Assembly (NCBI RefSeq): GCF_001999905.1
Contig: NZ_CP019640.1
Location: 80,001-144,000 of the forward strand
Source of the DNA: Planococcus lenghuensis
GTDB lineage: Bacteria; Bacillota; Bacilli; Bacillales_A; Planococcaceae
Direction of reading: 5' to 3'
Length of the DNA: 64,000 nt
Below, piece by piece: positions 35,815 to 49,622 of the stretch. Each line of letters starts with the position of its first letter. Within the stretch, counting starts at the first letter, position 1. The translations under genes were made by a program, and so were the position numbers. The notes under the pieces are model-generated. The model had not been told where the DNA came from, did not search any database, and saw only the letters and a list, made by a program, of their open reading frames with translations.

Positions 35815-35890
35815 TACACCAATTTATAAAAAGCGGAAGCATTCTTATCCGCATTACCAGTGAACTAAACAGCAGAAAGAAGTGGACAGC

Positions 35891-36790
35891 ATGATGGACC
35901 AAGTCATATTCATGAACGGTGAATTTGTTAAAAAAGAATACGCAAAGGTTTCTGTATATGATCATGGTTTTCTGTACGGAGATGGTGTTTTTGAAGGAAT
36001 CAGGAGTTATGATGGCAACGTGTTTCGATTAGAGGAGCACTTGGAACGACTTTATGATTCCGCCAAGTCAATCATGCTGGCGATTCCCTATACGGCTGAA
36101 GAAATGACAGATATTGTGGTTGGAACTCTCCAGCGCAATGGATTGCGGGATGCATACATTCGATTGGTGGTTTCCAGAGGAGTCGGCAATTTAGGTCTTG
36201 ATCCATCCAGCTGTGCGCAGCCGAATGTAATTGTCATTGCTGAAAAGCTGTCCCTGTTTCCGAAAGCGTTATATGAGACGGGGATCGAAATCGTATCCGT
36301 CGCTACACGGCGAAACCGCTCAGATGTTTTGAGCCCTAAAGTGAAATCCTTGAACTATTTAAATAACATCCTAGTGAAAATTGAAGCAAATCTCGCCGGT
36401 GTACCGGAAGCGTTGATGATGAATGAACAAGGATATGTGGCAGAAGGATCAGCAGATAATATCTTTATTGTGAAGAACAATAAATTGCTGACACCGCCAG
36501 GCTATGTGGGTGCGCTTGAAGGTATTACCCGAAACGCGATCATTGAGCTTGCTGCCCGAAAAGGATACGACATGAAAGAAGGAGTTTTCACCAGACATGA
36601 CGTGTATGTGGCGGACGAAGTGTTTCTGACAGGAACTGCAGCTGAAGTGATTTCAGTTATCAAAGTGGATGGCCGAATCATCGGCGATGGAAAACCGGGT
36701 CCGGTGACAAATGATTTGCTGTACGCTTTTCGGGAGCTTGTTCAGGAAGACGGCGTGAAAGTATACGGTGATAAAGTCAGCATCATTTGA
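35891..36790 (+). CDS. ilvE: IlvE, branched-chain amino-acid aminotransferase
   Basis: A 299-residue fold-type IV PLP enzyme (E. coli IlvE type). It catalyses the last step to Leu, Ile and Val and the first step of their breakdown. YDHGFLYGDGVFEG opens the protein, and the likely PLP lysine is K152 in KVKSLNYLNN. EGSADNIF and LEGITRN follow, as in the family. ATG 35891 is preferred; ATG 35894 is also possible. It is followed by the T-box that controls ilvB onward, not preceded by it. Confidence 0.95.
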   Translation: MMDQVIFMNGEFVKKEYAKVSVYDHGFLYGDGVFEGIRSYDGNVFRLEEHLERLYDSAKSIMLAIPYTAEEMTDIVVGTLQRNGLRDAYIRLVVSRGVGNLGLDPSSCAQPNVIVIAEKLSLFPKALYETGIEIVSVATRRNRSDVLSPKVKSLNYLNNILVKIEANLAGVPEALMMNEQGYVAEGSADNIFIVKNNKLLTPPGYVGALEGITRNAIIELAARKGYDMKEGVFTRHDVYVADEVFLTGTAAEVISVIKVDGRIIGDGKPGPVTNDLLYAFRELVQEDGVKVYGDKVSII

Positions 36791-36814
36791 AGTGAATAAA
36801 AAATGAAATAGCAC

Positions 36815-37100
36815 TAACGCAATGACGAGGTCATAAGTGAATGGATGCCTGTATTTCCAGAGAGCCGGTACTGCTGAGAGCCGGCAATACAGCCATTCAC
36901 TTCTCCCCTCCGAGTGGAATGCTGAAAGGGCCCCGCCCGTTTAGGTGTTTCCGGTACCAAACCTGGTATCGTTATAAAAAGGATAAGCACAGCTTATCCA
37001 TGAGGCTGCAGATATGCAGTGAACCAGGGTGGTACCATGAAGCTTTTTCATCCCTGCACAGGAGAGATGATCTCTGTGCCGGATGGAAAAGCTTTTTATT
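36815..37100 (+). promoter_or_regulatory. T-box leader controlling ilvBHC-leuABCD
   Basis: The T-box AGGGTGGTACCATGA spans 37026-37040. Its TGGT at 37030-37033 fits tRNAs with discriminator A (Leu, Ile, Val). Stem I includes AAGTGAATGG/CCATTCACTT, with the AG-bulge CAGAGAG. CTT at 36900-36902 or CTC at 36903-36905 (both Leu) lie in the likely specifier loop, but the exact codon is uncertain because the usual GAA context is missing. The terminator AAGCTTTTTCATCC/GGATGGAAAAGCTT with T5 ends near 37097. No clear promoter lies between ilvE and the T-box, so transcripts probably enter from ilvE. Confidence 0.9.
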
Positions 37101-37157
37101 GTTTATCAAATGAAAAACTGTCAGAGCCAACGGAGTAAAGAAAAGGAGGCGGACAAA

Positions 37158-38878
37158 TTGGAAGTAAGCGTAAAGATGCGAGATGCAGCAACACAAACAA
37201 TACAGAAAAGCGGTGCTGATATCCTGATTGAATCGTTAAAAGAACAGGGTGTCGAAATGATCTTTGGTTATCCCGGAGGAGCTGTACTTCCGATTTACGA
37301 TGCTCTCTATAAGAATCCGATCCGTCATGTACTCGCCCGTCATGAACAGGGAGCGATTCATGCGGCTGAGGGATATGCCAGGGTTTCCGGGAAGGCTGGC
37401 GTGGTGCTGGCGACATCAGGGCCGGGGGCAACGAACCTTGTGACCGGTATAGCGGATGCCATGCTCGATTCGCTCCCGCTGGTTGTTTTCACCGGGCAAG
37501 TAGCCACGACCGTTATAGGTACGGATGCTTTTCAGGAAGCGGATATTGTCAGCATCACACAGCCGATCACAAAGCATAATTACCAAGTGAAGAACGTGGA
37601 AGATCTTCCGCGGATCATTAAAGAAGCATTCTATATCGCTTCCACTGGAAGGCCGGGACCGGTAGTCGTCGATATACCTAAAAACATCGCCACCGGCATG
37701 TCATCAGCACAAGTGAGTGAGGAAGTGCGGTTGCCGGGCTATCAGCCGACGACTAACCCGAACTACCTCCAAATTCAAAAAGCTGTGCAGGTATTGGCGG
37801 AGGCGAAGCGGCCTCTCATCCTGGCCGGTGCAGGGGTCTTGGCAGCAAAAGCAACTTCGGAACTGGTCGCATTTGCTGAAAAATATCAGATTCCCGTGAC
37901 TAACACGCTGCTGGGTCTTGGCGGCATCCCGGGTGACCACGACCTGTTCCTCGGAATGGCGGGCATGCACGGTACTTATACCGCCAATACGGCTATTTGT
38001 GAATGCGATGTACTCATGAATATCGGCGCCCGGTTCGATGACCGGCTGACGGGTAATCTGGCGGATTTCGCACCGAATGCGAAAGTGATACACATTGATA
38101 TCGATCCGGCAGAAATCGGTAAAAACGTACCCACGGACATCCCGATCGTTGCAGACGCCCAAAAGGCATTGATTGCACTGCTCGAACAGCCGATTACAGG
38201 ACCTGATACCACGCAGTGGCTGCAAAAACTGACGCATAATAAAAACAGTTACCCGCTGCAGTACAGTACAGCGAATAAGCAAGGCATCCTGCCGCAGCAG
38301 GCAGTTCAATTAATCCACCGGTTGACGGGAGGAGATGCGGTCATTACGACTGATGTTGGACAGCATCAGATGTGGACGGCACAGTACTATAAATTCAACA
38401 ATCCGCATAATTGGGTAACATCGGGCGGCTTGGGAACAATGGGGTTCGGTTTCCCGGCAGCAATCGGAGCCCAGCTGGCAAAACCGGATGAAAAAGTAGT
38501 CGCAATTGTCGGCGATGCCGGGTTTCAGATGACGTTACAGGAGTTATCACTGTTGCAGGAGCTGCGGCTTCCAGTAAAAGTGGTCATCATGAATAATCAG
38601 AGCCTGGGAATGGTGAGACAATGGCAGGAAACTTTCTACGAGGAACGCTATTCACAATCCCTGCTTCATGTGCAGCCGGATTTTGTGAAATTAGCACAGG
38701 CATACGAAATTGATGCCTATAAGGTAGAGACGTTAGAGGATGCAGAAGAGGTATTCCGGAAAGCTTTTGAATCGAATGAGCCGGCATTGATTGACTGCCG
38801 GGTGCTGCAGCTGGAAAATGTCTACCCGATGGTCGCTCCAGGCAAAGGACTCAGCGAAATGATCGGGGTGATAAGTAA

Positions 38879-38882
<4 letters not shown>
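37158..38882 (+). CDS. ilvB: IlvB, acetolactate synthase large subunit
   Basis: A 574-residue ThDP enzyme that makes acetolactate or acetohydroxybutyrate. The active-site glutamate segment [15 protein letters not shown] is near the N-terminus, the central FAD-binding region is present, and the ThDP motif [12 protein letters not shown]...NNQ lies at the C-terminus. TTG 37158 has AGGAGGCGG 5-6 nt upstream; ATG 37176 is a weaker option. Upstream in-frame starts fall in the T-box terminator. It overlaps ilvH by 4 nt. Confidence 0.95.
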
Positions 38883-41989
<3,107 letters not shown>

Positions 41990-42016
41990 TTAAGAATTTT
42001 CCAAGGAGGAATTAAT

Positions 42017-43117
42017 ATGGTGAAAAGAATCACAGTAATGCCTGGAGATGGAATCGGCCCTGAAGTCACGGAAGCGGCAGTGGAAGTGCTACGGGCAGTA
42101 GCCCGGCGCTATGGCCATGCGTTTCAGTTCACCTATGCAGCTATCGGCGGAGATGCCATTGACCAGTACGGCAAGCCACTGCCGGATGAAACGATTGCTG
42201 TGTGCGAAGCGAGTGATGCAGCGCTCCTCGGTGCTGTCGGAGGACCGAAATGGGATCAACAGCCTTCTCATTTGCGGCCTGAAAGAGGCTTGCTGGATAT
42301 TCGGAAGAAGTTCGATCTGTTTACAAACATCCGCCCCGTCAAGGCAGTGCCTTCACTTCTTGGCTCTTCCCCGCTTAAAGAAGAAGTTGCCCGGGAAGTG
42401 GATATGGTCATTGTGCGGGAACTGACAAGCGGCCTCTATTTCGGAGAACCGAAACAGCGTTCTCCGAAGTCTGCTGTTGATACGCTGGTGTATACGCGGG
42501 CAGAAATCGAACGGATTGTGGATCAGGCTTTCCAAATCGCACGCACAAGAAAAGGGAAAGTCACATCTGTTGATAAAGCCAACGTGCTTGAAACGAGCAA
42601 ATTATGGCGTGAAGTGGTCGAAGAGCGGATGACAGCTTATCCGGACGTGGAAGTCGAGCATATGCTCGTGGATACGGCTGCGATGAAGCTGATCACGAAC
42701 CCCCGGTCTTTTGATGTCATTGTCACGGAGAATATGTTCGGTGATATTCTGAGCGATGAAGCGTCTGTCATCACAGGTTCCCTCGGTATGCTTCCATCGG
42801 CCAGCACCCGAACGGACGGATTTGGCATTTATGAGCCTGTGCACGGTTCTGCACCGGACATTGCCGGACAGAATAAAGCGAATCCGACAGCTGCTATTTT
42901 ATCAGCGGCAATGATGCTGAAGTACTCATTTGGTCTCCATACCGAAGCGGCTGCAGTGGAAGAAGCAGTAGCGGGTGTACTGGAAGATGGCTATTGTACC
43001 GGAGACATCGCAGGAGAGGGCAAACGGGTCATCTCCACAGGGGCATTCGCGGCACAAGTGATTGAAGAGCTGGAGCGCGAATTCGTATCTGAACATATTA
43101 TGTATTCATACCGATGA
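42017..43117 (+). CDS. leuB: LeuB, 3-isopropylmalate dehydrogenase
   Basis: A 366-residue NAD-dependent decarboxylating dehydrogenase, the third leucine-specific step. The N-terminus MPGDGIGPEV, RELTSGLYFG and the NAD site EPVHGSAPDIAGQN are all typical. It has AAGGAGG 8 nt before ATG. Confidence 0.96.
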   Translation: MVKRITVMPGDGIGPEVTEAAVEVLRAVARRYGHAFQFTYAAIGGDAIDQYGKPLPDETIAVCEASDAALLGAVGGPKWDQQPSHLRPERGLLDIRKKFDLFTNIRPVKAVPSLLGSSPLKEEVAREVDMVIVRELTSGLYFGEPKQRSPKSAVDTLVYTRAEIERIVDQAFQIARTRKGKVTSVDKANVLETSKLWREVVEERMTAYPDVEVEHMLVDTAAMKLITNPRSFDVIVTENMFGDILSDEASVITGSLGMLPSASTRTDGFGIYEPVHGSAPDIAGQNKANPTAAILSAAMMLKYSFGLHTEAAAVEEAVAGVLEDGYCTGDIAGEGKRVISTGAFAAQVIEELEREFVSEHIMYSYR

Positions 43118-43135
43118 CAGAAAGGAGCGGCTGGT

Positions 43136-44554
43136 ATGCCTAAGACGATTATCGAGAAAATCTGGGAGCAGCATGTTGTGTTTGAAGAAGAAGGAAAACC
43201 AGACCTGCTCTATATCGATCTTCACTTATTGCATGAAGTTACATCGCCGCAGGCATTTGAAGGCTTGCGGCTTAATGGCCGCAGCGTCCGGCGGCCGGAT
43301 TTGTGTTTTGCGACCATGGACCATAATGTACCTACAAGAAACCGGGACATCATAAAAGATCCCATCTCCCGCAAACAAATCATGACGCTTGAAGAAAATT
43401 GCAAAGAGTTCGGCGTACCGCTGGCAGGCCTTAATCATCCTGACCAGGGCATCGTCCATGTAATCGGACCGGAACTCGGACTGACACAGCCTGGGAAAAC
43501 AATTGTCTGCGGTGACAGCCATACATCGACTCACGGAGCATTTGGTGCCTTGGCGTTTGGCATCGGGACGAGTGAAGTTGAACATGTATTGTCTACCCAG
43601 ACACTTTGGCAATCGAAGCCGAAGACCATGGAGATCCGGATTGATGGTGAACTTGGATTCGGAGTAGCAGCCAAAGACGTCATTCTCGCCATCATTGCAA
43701 AATTTGGAATTGATGTCGGTACCGGTCATGTCATGGAATATACAGGTGAAGCCATTCGCAAATTATCGATGGAGGAGCGGATGACGATCTGTAACATGTC
43801 CATTGAAGCGGGAGCCCGGGCAGGTCTGATTAGTCCGGACGAAACGACAGTCGAGTACTTGCGTGGGCGACGGCACGTTCCGGACGGCGAGGCATTCGAG
43901 GAAGAAGCCGATCGCTGGCTGGCACTGGCCAGTGATCCGGATGCCATATATGATATCTCCTTAAGCATTCATGCTGATGAAATCTCTCCATTTGTCACTT
44001 GGGGTACGAATCCTTCAATGGGATCAGGGATTGCCGGCCATGTCCCAAGGCTGATTGATTATGAGAAGAAGGCGGACCAGGAAGCTGTGCGTAAAGCATT
44101 AACTTACATGGACCTCGAAGAAGGCATTCCGCTGGATTCAATTGAAATTCAACACGTTTTTATTGGCTCATGCACGAATGCCCGGCTCGGAGATTTACGC
44201 GCGGCAAGTGAAATTGTAAAGGGCCAGAAAGTGCATCCGTCTGTCACTGCCATCGTAGTGCCTGGGTCTGCTACAGTCAAAAAGGCGGCAGAAGAAGAGG
44301 GCATCGATCAAGTGTTCCTGGAAGCGGGGTTTGAATGGCGCGAAACAGGATGCAGTATGTGCCTCGCAATGAATGAAGATGCAGTGCCGGCCGGGGAACG
44401 CTGCGCTTCCACTTCAAACCGGAATTTTGAAGGGCGCCAAGGAGCTGGATCCATGACTCATCTTGTCAGCCCGGTAATGGCGGCAGCGGCTGCAATCGAA
44501 GGACACCTGACAGACGTCCGGAAATATTTGAAGGAGCCGGTGACATCGGCATAA
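43136..44554 (+). CDS. leuC: LeuC, isopropylmalate isomerase large subunit
   Basis: A 472-residue aconitase-family protein that forms the [4Fe-4S] active site with LeuD. Cluster cysteines are seen in [11 protein letters not shown] and [22 protein letters not shown] is the substrate-binding segment. It is 18 nt after leuB. Confidence 0.97.
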   Translation: MPKTIIEKIWEQHVVFEEEGKPDLLYIDLHLLHEVTSPQAFEGLRLNGRSVRRPDLCFATMDHNVPTRNRDIIKDPISRKQIMTLEENCKEFGVPLAGLNHPDQGIVHVIGPELGLTQPGKTIVCGDSHTSTHGAFGALAFGIGTSEVEHVLSTQTLWQSKPKTMEIRIDGELGFGVAAKDVILAIIAKFGIDVGTGHVMEYTGEAIRKLSMEERMTICNMSIEAGARAGLISPDETTVEYLRGRRHVPDGEAFEEEADRWLALASDPDAIYDISLSIHADEISPFVTWGTNPSMGSGIAGHVPRLIDYEKKADQEAVRKALTYMDLEEGIPLDSIEIQHVFIGSCTNARLGDLRAASEIVKGQKVHPSVTAIVVPGSATVKKAAEEEGIDQVFLEAGFEWRETGCSMCLAMNEDAVPAGERCASTSNRNFEGRQGAGSMTHLVSPVMAAAAAIEGHLTDVRKYLKEPVTSA

Positions 44555-44576
44555 CTCAAATCAGGAAGGTGCATAT

Positions 44577-45167
44577 ATGAAACCGATTAACGAAATCAGC
44601 AGTGTGGTTACGCCGCTCGACCGGCAAAATGTAGATACAGATCAGATTATTTCAAAGGAATTCCTGAAGCGGATTGAACGGACCGGTTTCGGCAAGTATT
44701 TATTCTATCACTGGCGTTTCCATCCGGATGGCAGTTTGAACGAAGACTTCGTTTTGAACGATCCAACGTATGCAGATTCGCAAATCCTTGTTGCGCAAGA
44801 TAATTTCGGCTGTGGTTCCTCGCGTGAGCATGCACCGTGGGCGATTCAGGACTACGGGTTTAATGCAGTTATCGCACCAAGTTATGCGGATATTTTCTAT
44901 AACAATTGTGTGAAAAATGGTATTCTGCCGATTCGGCTCCAGGAAAAAGAAGTGGATGAATTGCTTAAAAAAGGGAAACAGGCGCCGTATGCACTCAGCA
45001 TTTCACTGGAAGATCAAACGGTACAGGGAGCGGATGGCGTTCAATATGCATTTGACATTGATCCATACTGGAAGCAAATGCTGCTGAACGGATGGGATGA
45101 AATCGCCCTCACGTTTCAGTATGAAACTTATATTGATGAATACGAGAAGCGGCATCCAGCCGTGTAA
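44577..45167 (+). CDS. leuD: LeuD, isopropylmalate isomerase small subunit
   Basis: A 196-residue swivel-domain partner of LeuC. DTDQIISKEFLKR and the active-site loop FGCGSSREHAPWA are present. It has AGGAAGGTG upstream. The decayed ilvA follows 28 nt later. Confidence 0.97.
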   Translation: MKPINEISSVVTPLDRQNVDTDQIISKEFLKRIERTGFGKYLFYHWRFHPDGSLNEDFVLNDPTYADSQILVAQDNFGCGSSREHAPWAIQDYGFNAVIAPSYADIFYNNCVKNGILPIRLQEKEVDELLKKGKQAPYALSISLEDQTVQGADGVQYAFDIDPYWKQMLLNGWDEIALTFQYETYIDEYEKRHPAV

Positions 45168-45195
45168 CCCAACACACAGACAGGGAGATGATCTT

Positions 45196-45896
45196 TTGGG
45201 AATTCATATGACCCAGAGGGGCTATACCGGGCACTTGAACGTCTGACACCGGTCGTTCATCGCACACCTTGCAAGCAATCAGCCACTTTAAACAGACTGG
45301 CAGGCAAAAAAATCTCACTTAAACTTGAAAATCTGCAGAAGACCGGGTCGTTTAAAGTCCGCGGTGCTTACAACGAGATCAGTCAACTATCGGACGAGGT
45401 ATGTGCGAATGGCATTCTGGCTGCCTCCGCGGGTAACCACGCACAAGGGGTTGCGTTAGCGGGACAGAAACGAGGAGTGCCGGTGACGGTATTCATGCCG
45501 GAAACCACTCCGCAGGCTAAGGTAATGGCGACCCGCCAATACGGCGCTATAGTAAAACTGAATGCCGCCCGCACCCAACCGACGATTGCTGAAGGAATCG
45601 GAGTGAAAGAACCGGGCATGCTCACGACTAACGTGATTTTGTCTTTAGTAGACGAAGTTCTCACTGTGACAGAACAGGAAATTGCATCAGCAATTCTGTT
45701 TATGCTGGAACGGGAGAAAATGCTGGTTGAAGGGGCAGGGGCAGCTGCTGTGGCCGCTGCACTTGCCGGATATTTGCCAGCAGGAAGCGGAAGTACAGGT
45801 ATCATCGTCAGTGGCGGGAATCTTGATATTGCCAAGCTGGTCAGGTGTCATGAACTTGTTGCGGGTCTGAACCCGGCTGTGTTATCCATACTATAA
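45196..45896 (+). pseudogene. ilvA: ilvA, threonine dehydratase (frameshift and internal deletion)
   Basis: This is a fold-type II PLP threonine deaminase with two lesions. TTG 45196 (after GGGAGATG) reads M-G-I-H-M-T-Q, then the frame breaks at about 45216. One inserted G restores EGLYRALERLTP and the rest. After Y-G-A-I-V-K-L (about 45561) the sequence jumps to N-A-A-R-T-Q-P-T-I-A-E-G, so about 108 residues are missing by comparison with the E. coli TdcB layout, including the glycine-rich GGGGL loop that binds PLP phosphate. The PLP lysine in TGSFKVRGA remains. The end lacks an ACT domain. The product cannot work; isoleucine synthesis would need another threonine deaminase elsewhere. Confidence 0.93.
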
Positions 45897-45919
45897 TTCA
45901 CGAATAACAGAAATACAGC

Positions 45920-45963
45920 TCCGGCTGCAGCGATTGTTACTCTATCCTGCAGCCGGACTTTTT
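45920..45963 (+). terminator. terminator after the ilv-leu cluster
   Basis: TCCGGCTGCAG (45920-45930) pairs perfectly with CTGCAGCCGGA (45947-45957) around a 16-nt loop; CTTTTTG follows. Confidence 0.82.
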
Positions 45964-45994
45964 GTGCTGTCCGGCCTTAATCTCTTCATTCATA

Positions 45995-46023
45995 TTGACA
46001 TCCTCCAATGCTTTTGTTAATTT
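45995..46023 (+). promoter_or_regulatory. promoter of the YuiF-like transporter
   Basis: TTGACA at 45995-46000, a 17-nt spacer and TAATTT at 46018-46023 with TGT before it (extended -10). Confidence 0.7.
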
Positions 46024-46073
46024 TAAAAGCGGACTTTATCGCTTTAGCATAGTAAAGGAGAACGTAATTAATT

Positions 46074-47399
46074 ATGAATGCTGTTATTCTTGCCGTTTTA
46101 GTCATGTTGGTTTTAAGTTTATTTCGGGTGAATGTTGTATTTGCCTTGCTGATCGGTGCACTGGCGGGGGGAATCGCCGGGGGATTATCCTTGATGGATA
46201 CCCTTACTGCGTTTACGGACGGGCTTGGTGCAGGAGCGGTGATCGCATTGAGCTATGCCATGCTGGGCGGCTTTGCCATCGCAATTTCCCGCACAGGAAT
46301 CCCGGAACTGCTCGTCAGTCTAGTCATCAAGATGATCAATAAGGAAGAAAAGGGTGCTACTCGGGAAAGCTTAGTGAAAGCGCTGCTGGTTTTTGTGCTG
46401 CTGATCATGGCCGTGTTTTCACAAAACCTGATTCCGATTCATATTGCGTTCATTCCACTGCTGATTCCGCCGATCTTATATATCTTGAATGAATTGCAGA
46501 TCGATCGCCGGCTGATTGCCGCTGTCCTGACATTTGGTCTTGTCATGCCGTACATGCTGCTGCCTTATGGATTCGGACTTATTTTTCATGAAATCATTAC
46601 GACTCAAATGGGTCTCGCGGGGGTGGAAGTGGAAATGGCGGATATCCCGAGAGCCATGCTGCTGCCGGCAGCCGGATTATTCATCGGTCTGCTTATCGCG
46701 GTATTTATTTCCTACCGTAAACCCCGCACCTATCATTCCATGGCGGTAAAAGAAGAGAAAGCAGAAGAGAAGACAGCGTCTGTAAAAAATATTGCAGCGA
46801 CTGTGGCTGCGCTGGCAGCGGCGCTTTGGGCGCAAATTTCCACCGACTCTATGATTGCCGGCGCGCTGGCGGGTATCGCAGTGCTCTATCTGGCAGGAGC
46901 CATGAAGTGGCGGGAAGCTGACCGGCTCTTAACGGAGGGCATGCAGATGATGGCATTCATCGGATTTGTTATCATTGCAGCAAACGGATTTGCTTCTGTT
47001 ATTCAGGCCACAGGCGCAATCAGTCCACTTGTGGAAAGCGCATCGGATCTGTTTGGAGGCAGTCAGCTGCTGGCAGCGCTCGCCATGCTGCTTGTCGGTC
47101 TGTTTGTAACAATGGGAATCGGCTCATCGTTTGCAACCATCCCGATTATCGCAGCAATTTTCGTACCGCTCGCTGTGGAGTTCAACTTTTCGGAGCTTGC
47201 GATCATTGCACTCATCGGTACTGCCGGTGTGCTTGGAGATGCAGGCTCACCCGCATCAGATTCCACGCTCGGACCGACAGCCGGTTTAAATGCTGATGGC
47301 CGGCATAACCATATCTGGGATACGTGCGTGCCGACGTTTATCCATTATAATATCCCGCTCATCCTGTTTGGGTGGCTTGCGGTAATGGTTCTTACGTAA
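46074..47399 (+). CDS. YuiF-like transporter, NhaC/Na+:H+ antiporter superfamily
   Basis: A 441-residue protein with about 11-12 hydrophobic membrane segments along its whole length and one polar loop near 225-240 (KEEKAEEKTAS). The family signature GDAGSPASDSTLGPTAGLNA and the following HNHIWDTCVPTF near the C-terminus match the YuiF/COG2056 group, often called putative histidine or amino-acid/cation antiporters. The substrate is unknown. AAAGGAG is 13 nt from ATG, longer than ideal. It stands alone with its own promoter between the ilv-leu cluster and rpsJ. Confidence 0.85.
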   Translation: MNAVILAVLVMLVLSLFRVNVVFALLIGALAGGIAGGLSLMDTLTAFTDGLGAGAVIALSYAMLGGFAIAISRTGIPELLVSLVIKMINKEEKGATRESLVKALLVFVLLIMAVFSQNLIPIHIAFIPLLIPPILYILNELQIDRRLIAAVLTFGLVMPYMLLPYGFGLIFHEIITTQMGLAGVEVEMADIPRAMLLPAAGLFIGLLIAVFISYRKPRTYHSMAVKEEKAEEKTASVKNIAATVAALAAALWAQISTDSMIAGALAGIAVLYLAGAMKWREADRLLTEGMQMMAFIGFVIIAANGFASVIQATGAISPLVESASDLFGGSQLLAALAMLLVGLFVTMGIGSSFATIPIIAAIFVPLAVEFNFSELAIIALIGTAGVLGDAGSPASDSTLGPTAGLNADGRHNHIWDTCVPTFIHYNIPLILFGWLAVMVLT

Positions 47400-47483
47400 G
47401 TCAGCGTATGAGTTGAAAAAAAGCCAGTGAACCTATATAATAAATGAAGTTGTGTTTTAGGAGAAAGGATTTCGTATAAGTGC

Positions 47484-47512
47484 TTGCGAAATTCTTTTTT
47501 CTTGTGTATAAT
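47484..47512 (+). promoter_or_regulatory. promoter of the S10 operon
   Basis: TTGCGA at 47484-47489, a 17-nt spacer and a perfect TATAAT at 47507-47512. It is expected to drive rpsJ and the following ribosomal genes. Confidence 0.85.
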
Positions 47513-47518
47513 GTTGAA

Positions 47519-47948
<430 letters not shown>

Positions 47949-48016
47949 TCGGTAAAACGAATATAAAAGTAAATCCATTATTTAATTTATGAATCATTCA
48001 CAGGAGGTGTAACGAC

Positions 48017-48643
48017 ATGACCAAAGGAATCTTAGGCAGAAAAATCGGCATGACGCAGGTATTTGCGGAAAACGGTGATCTGATCCCTGTAACTGTTATT
48101 GAAGCGGCTCCAAACGTCGTGCTTCAGAAAAAAACAGTTGATACAGACGGCTACGATGCAATCCAACTCGGTTTCGAAGATAAGCGTGAAAAGCTGTCAA
48201 ACAAACCGGAAAAAGGACATACGGCAAAAGCAAACACTGCACCTAAGCGCTTCGTTCGCGAATTTCGCAATCTGAGCACAGCCGATTATGAAGTTGGTCA
48301 GGAAGTCGGAGTAACAGTTTTCACAGAAGGTGAAACTGTAGATGTAACAGGAACAACAAAAGGTAAAGGATTCCAGGGTGTTATCAAACGCCACGGACAG
48401 TCCCGCGGACCAATGGCACACGGTTCACGCTATCACCGCCGTCCAGGCTCAATGGGCCCGGTTGCTCCGAACCGCGTATTCAAACAGAAGAAACTGCCAG
48501 GTCAAATGGGCGGAAATACTGTAACAATCCAGAATCTCGAAGTCGTCCGTGTGGATGCAGAACGCAACTTGCTTCTTATTAAAGGCAATGTTCCAGGCGC
48601 CCGCAAAACACTTGTACGAGTAAGAGCAGCTATTAAAGCTTAA
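48017..48643 (+). CDS. rplC: ribosomal protein L3
   Basis: A 208-residue protein that reaches the peptidyl-transferase centre. [10 protein letters not shown] opens it and the methylatable-Q region GQMGGNTVT is intact. It has AGGAGGTG before ATG and is 68 nt after rpsJ. Confidence 0.98.
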   Translation: MTKGILGRKIGMTQVFAENGDLIPVTVIEAAPNVVLQKKTVDTDGYDAIQLGFEDKREKLSNKPEKGHTAKANTAPKRFVREFRNLSTADYEVGQEVGVTVFTEGETVDVTGTTKGKGFQGVIKRHGQSRGPMAHGSRYHRRPGSMGPVAPNRVFKQKKLPGQMGGNTVTIQNLEVVRVDAERNLLLIKGNVPGARKTLVRVRAAIKA

Positions 48644-48671
48644 TAAGTACTAAAGGAAGGAGGAAACAGGA

Positions 48672-49295
48672 ATGCCTAAATTATCTCTTTTAAACCAATC
48701 AGGTTCTCAGGTTGGCGATATCGAGCTCAGCGACTATGTATTCGGAATTGAACCGAACGAATCGGTACTGTTCGACGCAGTCGTTTCCCAGCGCGCATCG
48801 CTTCGCCAAGGAAACCATAAAGTAAAAAACCGTTCTGCGGTAGCGGGCGGTGGTAAAAAGCCATGGCGCCAGAAAGGCACAGGACGTGCCCGTCAAGGTT
48901 CCATCCGTTCACCACAGTGGCGCGGAGGCGGGGTCGTCTTCGGACCGACACCACGCAGCTACAGCTACAAACTCCCGAAAAAAGTTCGTCGTCTCGCGCT
49001 GCGTTCTGCACTATCATCTAAAGTGGCAGACAACAGCATGGTAGTTCTTGAAGGACTTGCGTTCGACGCACCGAAAACAAAGAATTTCGTACAGCTGACA
49101 AAAGATCTGTCAACTGCAAGAAAAACACTGTTTGTAACAGCTGATCTTGATGAGAACGTTGCACTTTCTGCACGTAATATCCAAGGAATCACTGTTTTGC
49201 CGGCAAGTGGCATTAACGTCCTGGATCTAGTGGGCCATGACCAAGTTGTCATCACTAGAGCAGCAGTAGAAAAAATTGAGGAGGTGCTTGGATAA
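48672..49295 (+). CDS. rplD: ribosomal protein L4
   Basis: A 207-residue protein with the long basic loop ([19 protein letters not shown]) that lines the exit tunnel. In E. coli L4 represses the S10 operon; in Firmicutes this is not general. Its stop overlaps the rplW start by 1 nt. Confidence 0.98.
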   Translation: MPKLSLLNQSGSQVGDIELSDYVFGIEPNESVLFDAVVSQRASLRQGNHKVKNRSAVAGGGKKPWRQKGTGRARQGSIRSPQWRGGGVVFGPTPRSYSYKLPKKVRRLALRSALSSKVADNSMVVLEGLAFDAPKTKNFVQLTKDLSTARKTLFVTADLDENVALSARNIQGITVLPASGINVLDLVGHDQVVITRAAVEKIEEVLG

Positions 49296-49579
49296 TGGAA
49301 GCACGTGACATTCTGAAGCGTCCGGTCATTACTGAGCGCTCTTCCGAACTGATGGCTGAGAAAAAGTACACATTCGATGTGGACACTCGGGCCAACAAAA
49401 CACAAGTGAAAGATGCAGTCGAAGAAATCTTCGGTGTGGATGTTGAGAAAGTCAACATCATGAACTACAAAGGTAAGTTCAAGCGCATGGGACGTTTCGG
49501 CGGCTACACAAACAAACGCCGTAAAGCGATTGTGAAATTGACAGCCGACAGCAAAGACATCGAACTTTTTGAAGTGTAA
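49295..49579 (+). CDS. rplW: ribosomal protein L23
   Basis: A 94-residue protein at the tunnel exit, a docking site for trigger factor and SRP. It begins [17 protein letters not shown] overlaps the rplD stop (TAATG). Confidence 0.97.
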   Translation: MEARDILKRPVITERSSELMAEKKYTFDVDTRANKTQVKDAVEEIFGVDVEKVNIMNYKGKFKRMGRFGGYTNKRRKAIVKLTADSKDIELFEV

Positions 49580-49622
49580 ATTCCTATAAAATAGGATCAA
49601 TCAAACGAAGGAGGGAACAAAC

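Noticed and set aside
36841-37113. A 90-residue reading frame between ilvE and ilvB
   Set aside because: It overlaps the T-box leader completely and has no ribosome site.
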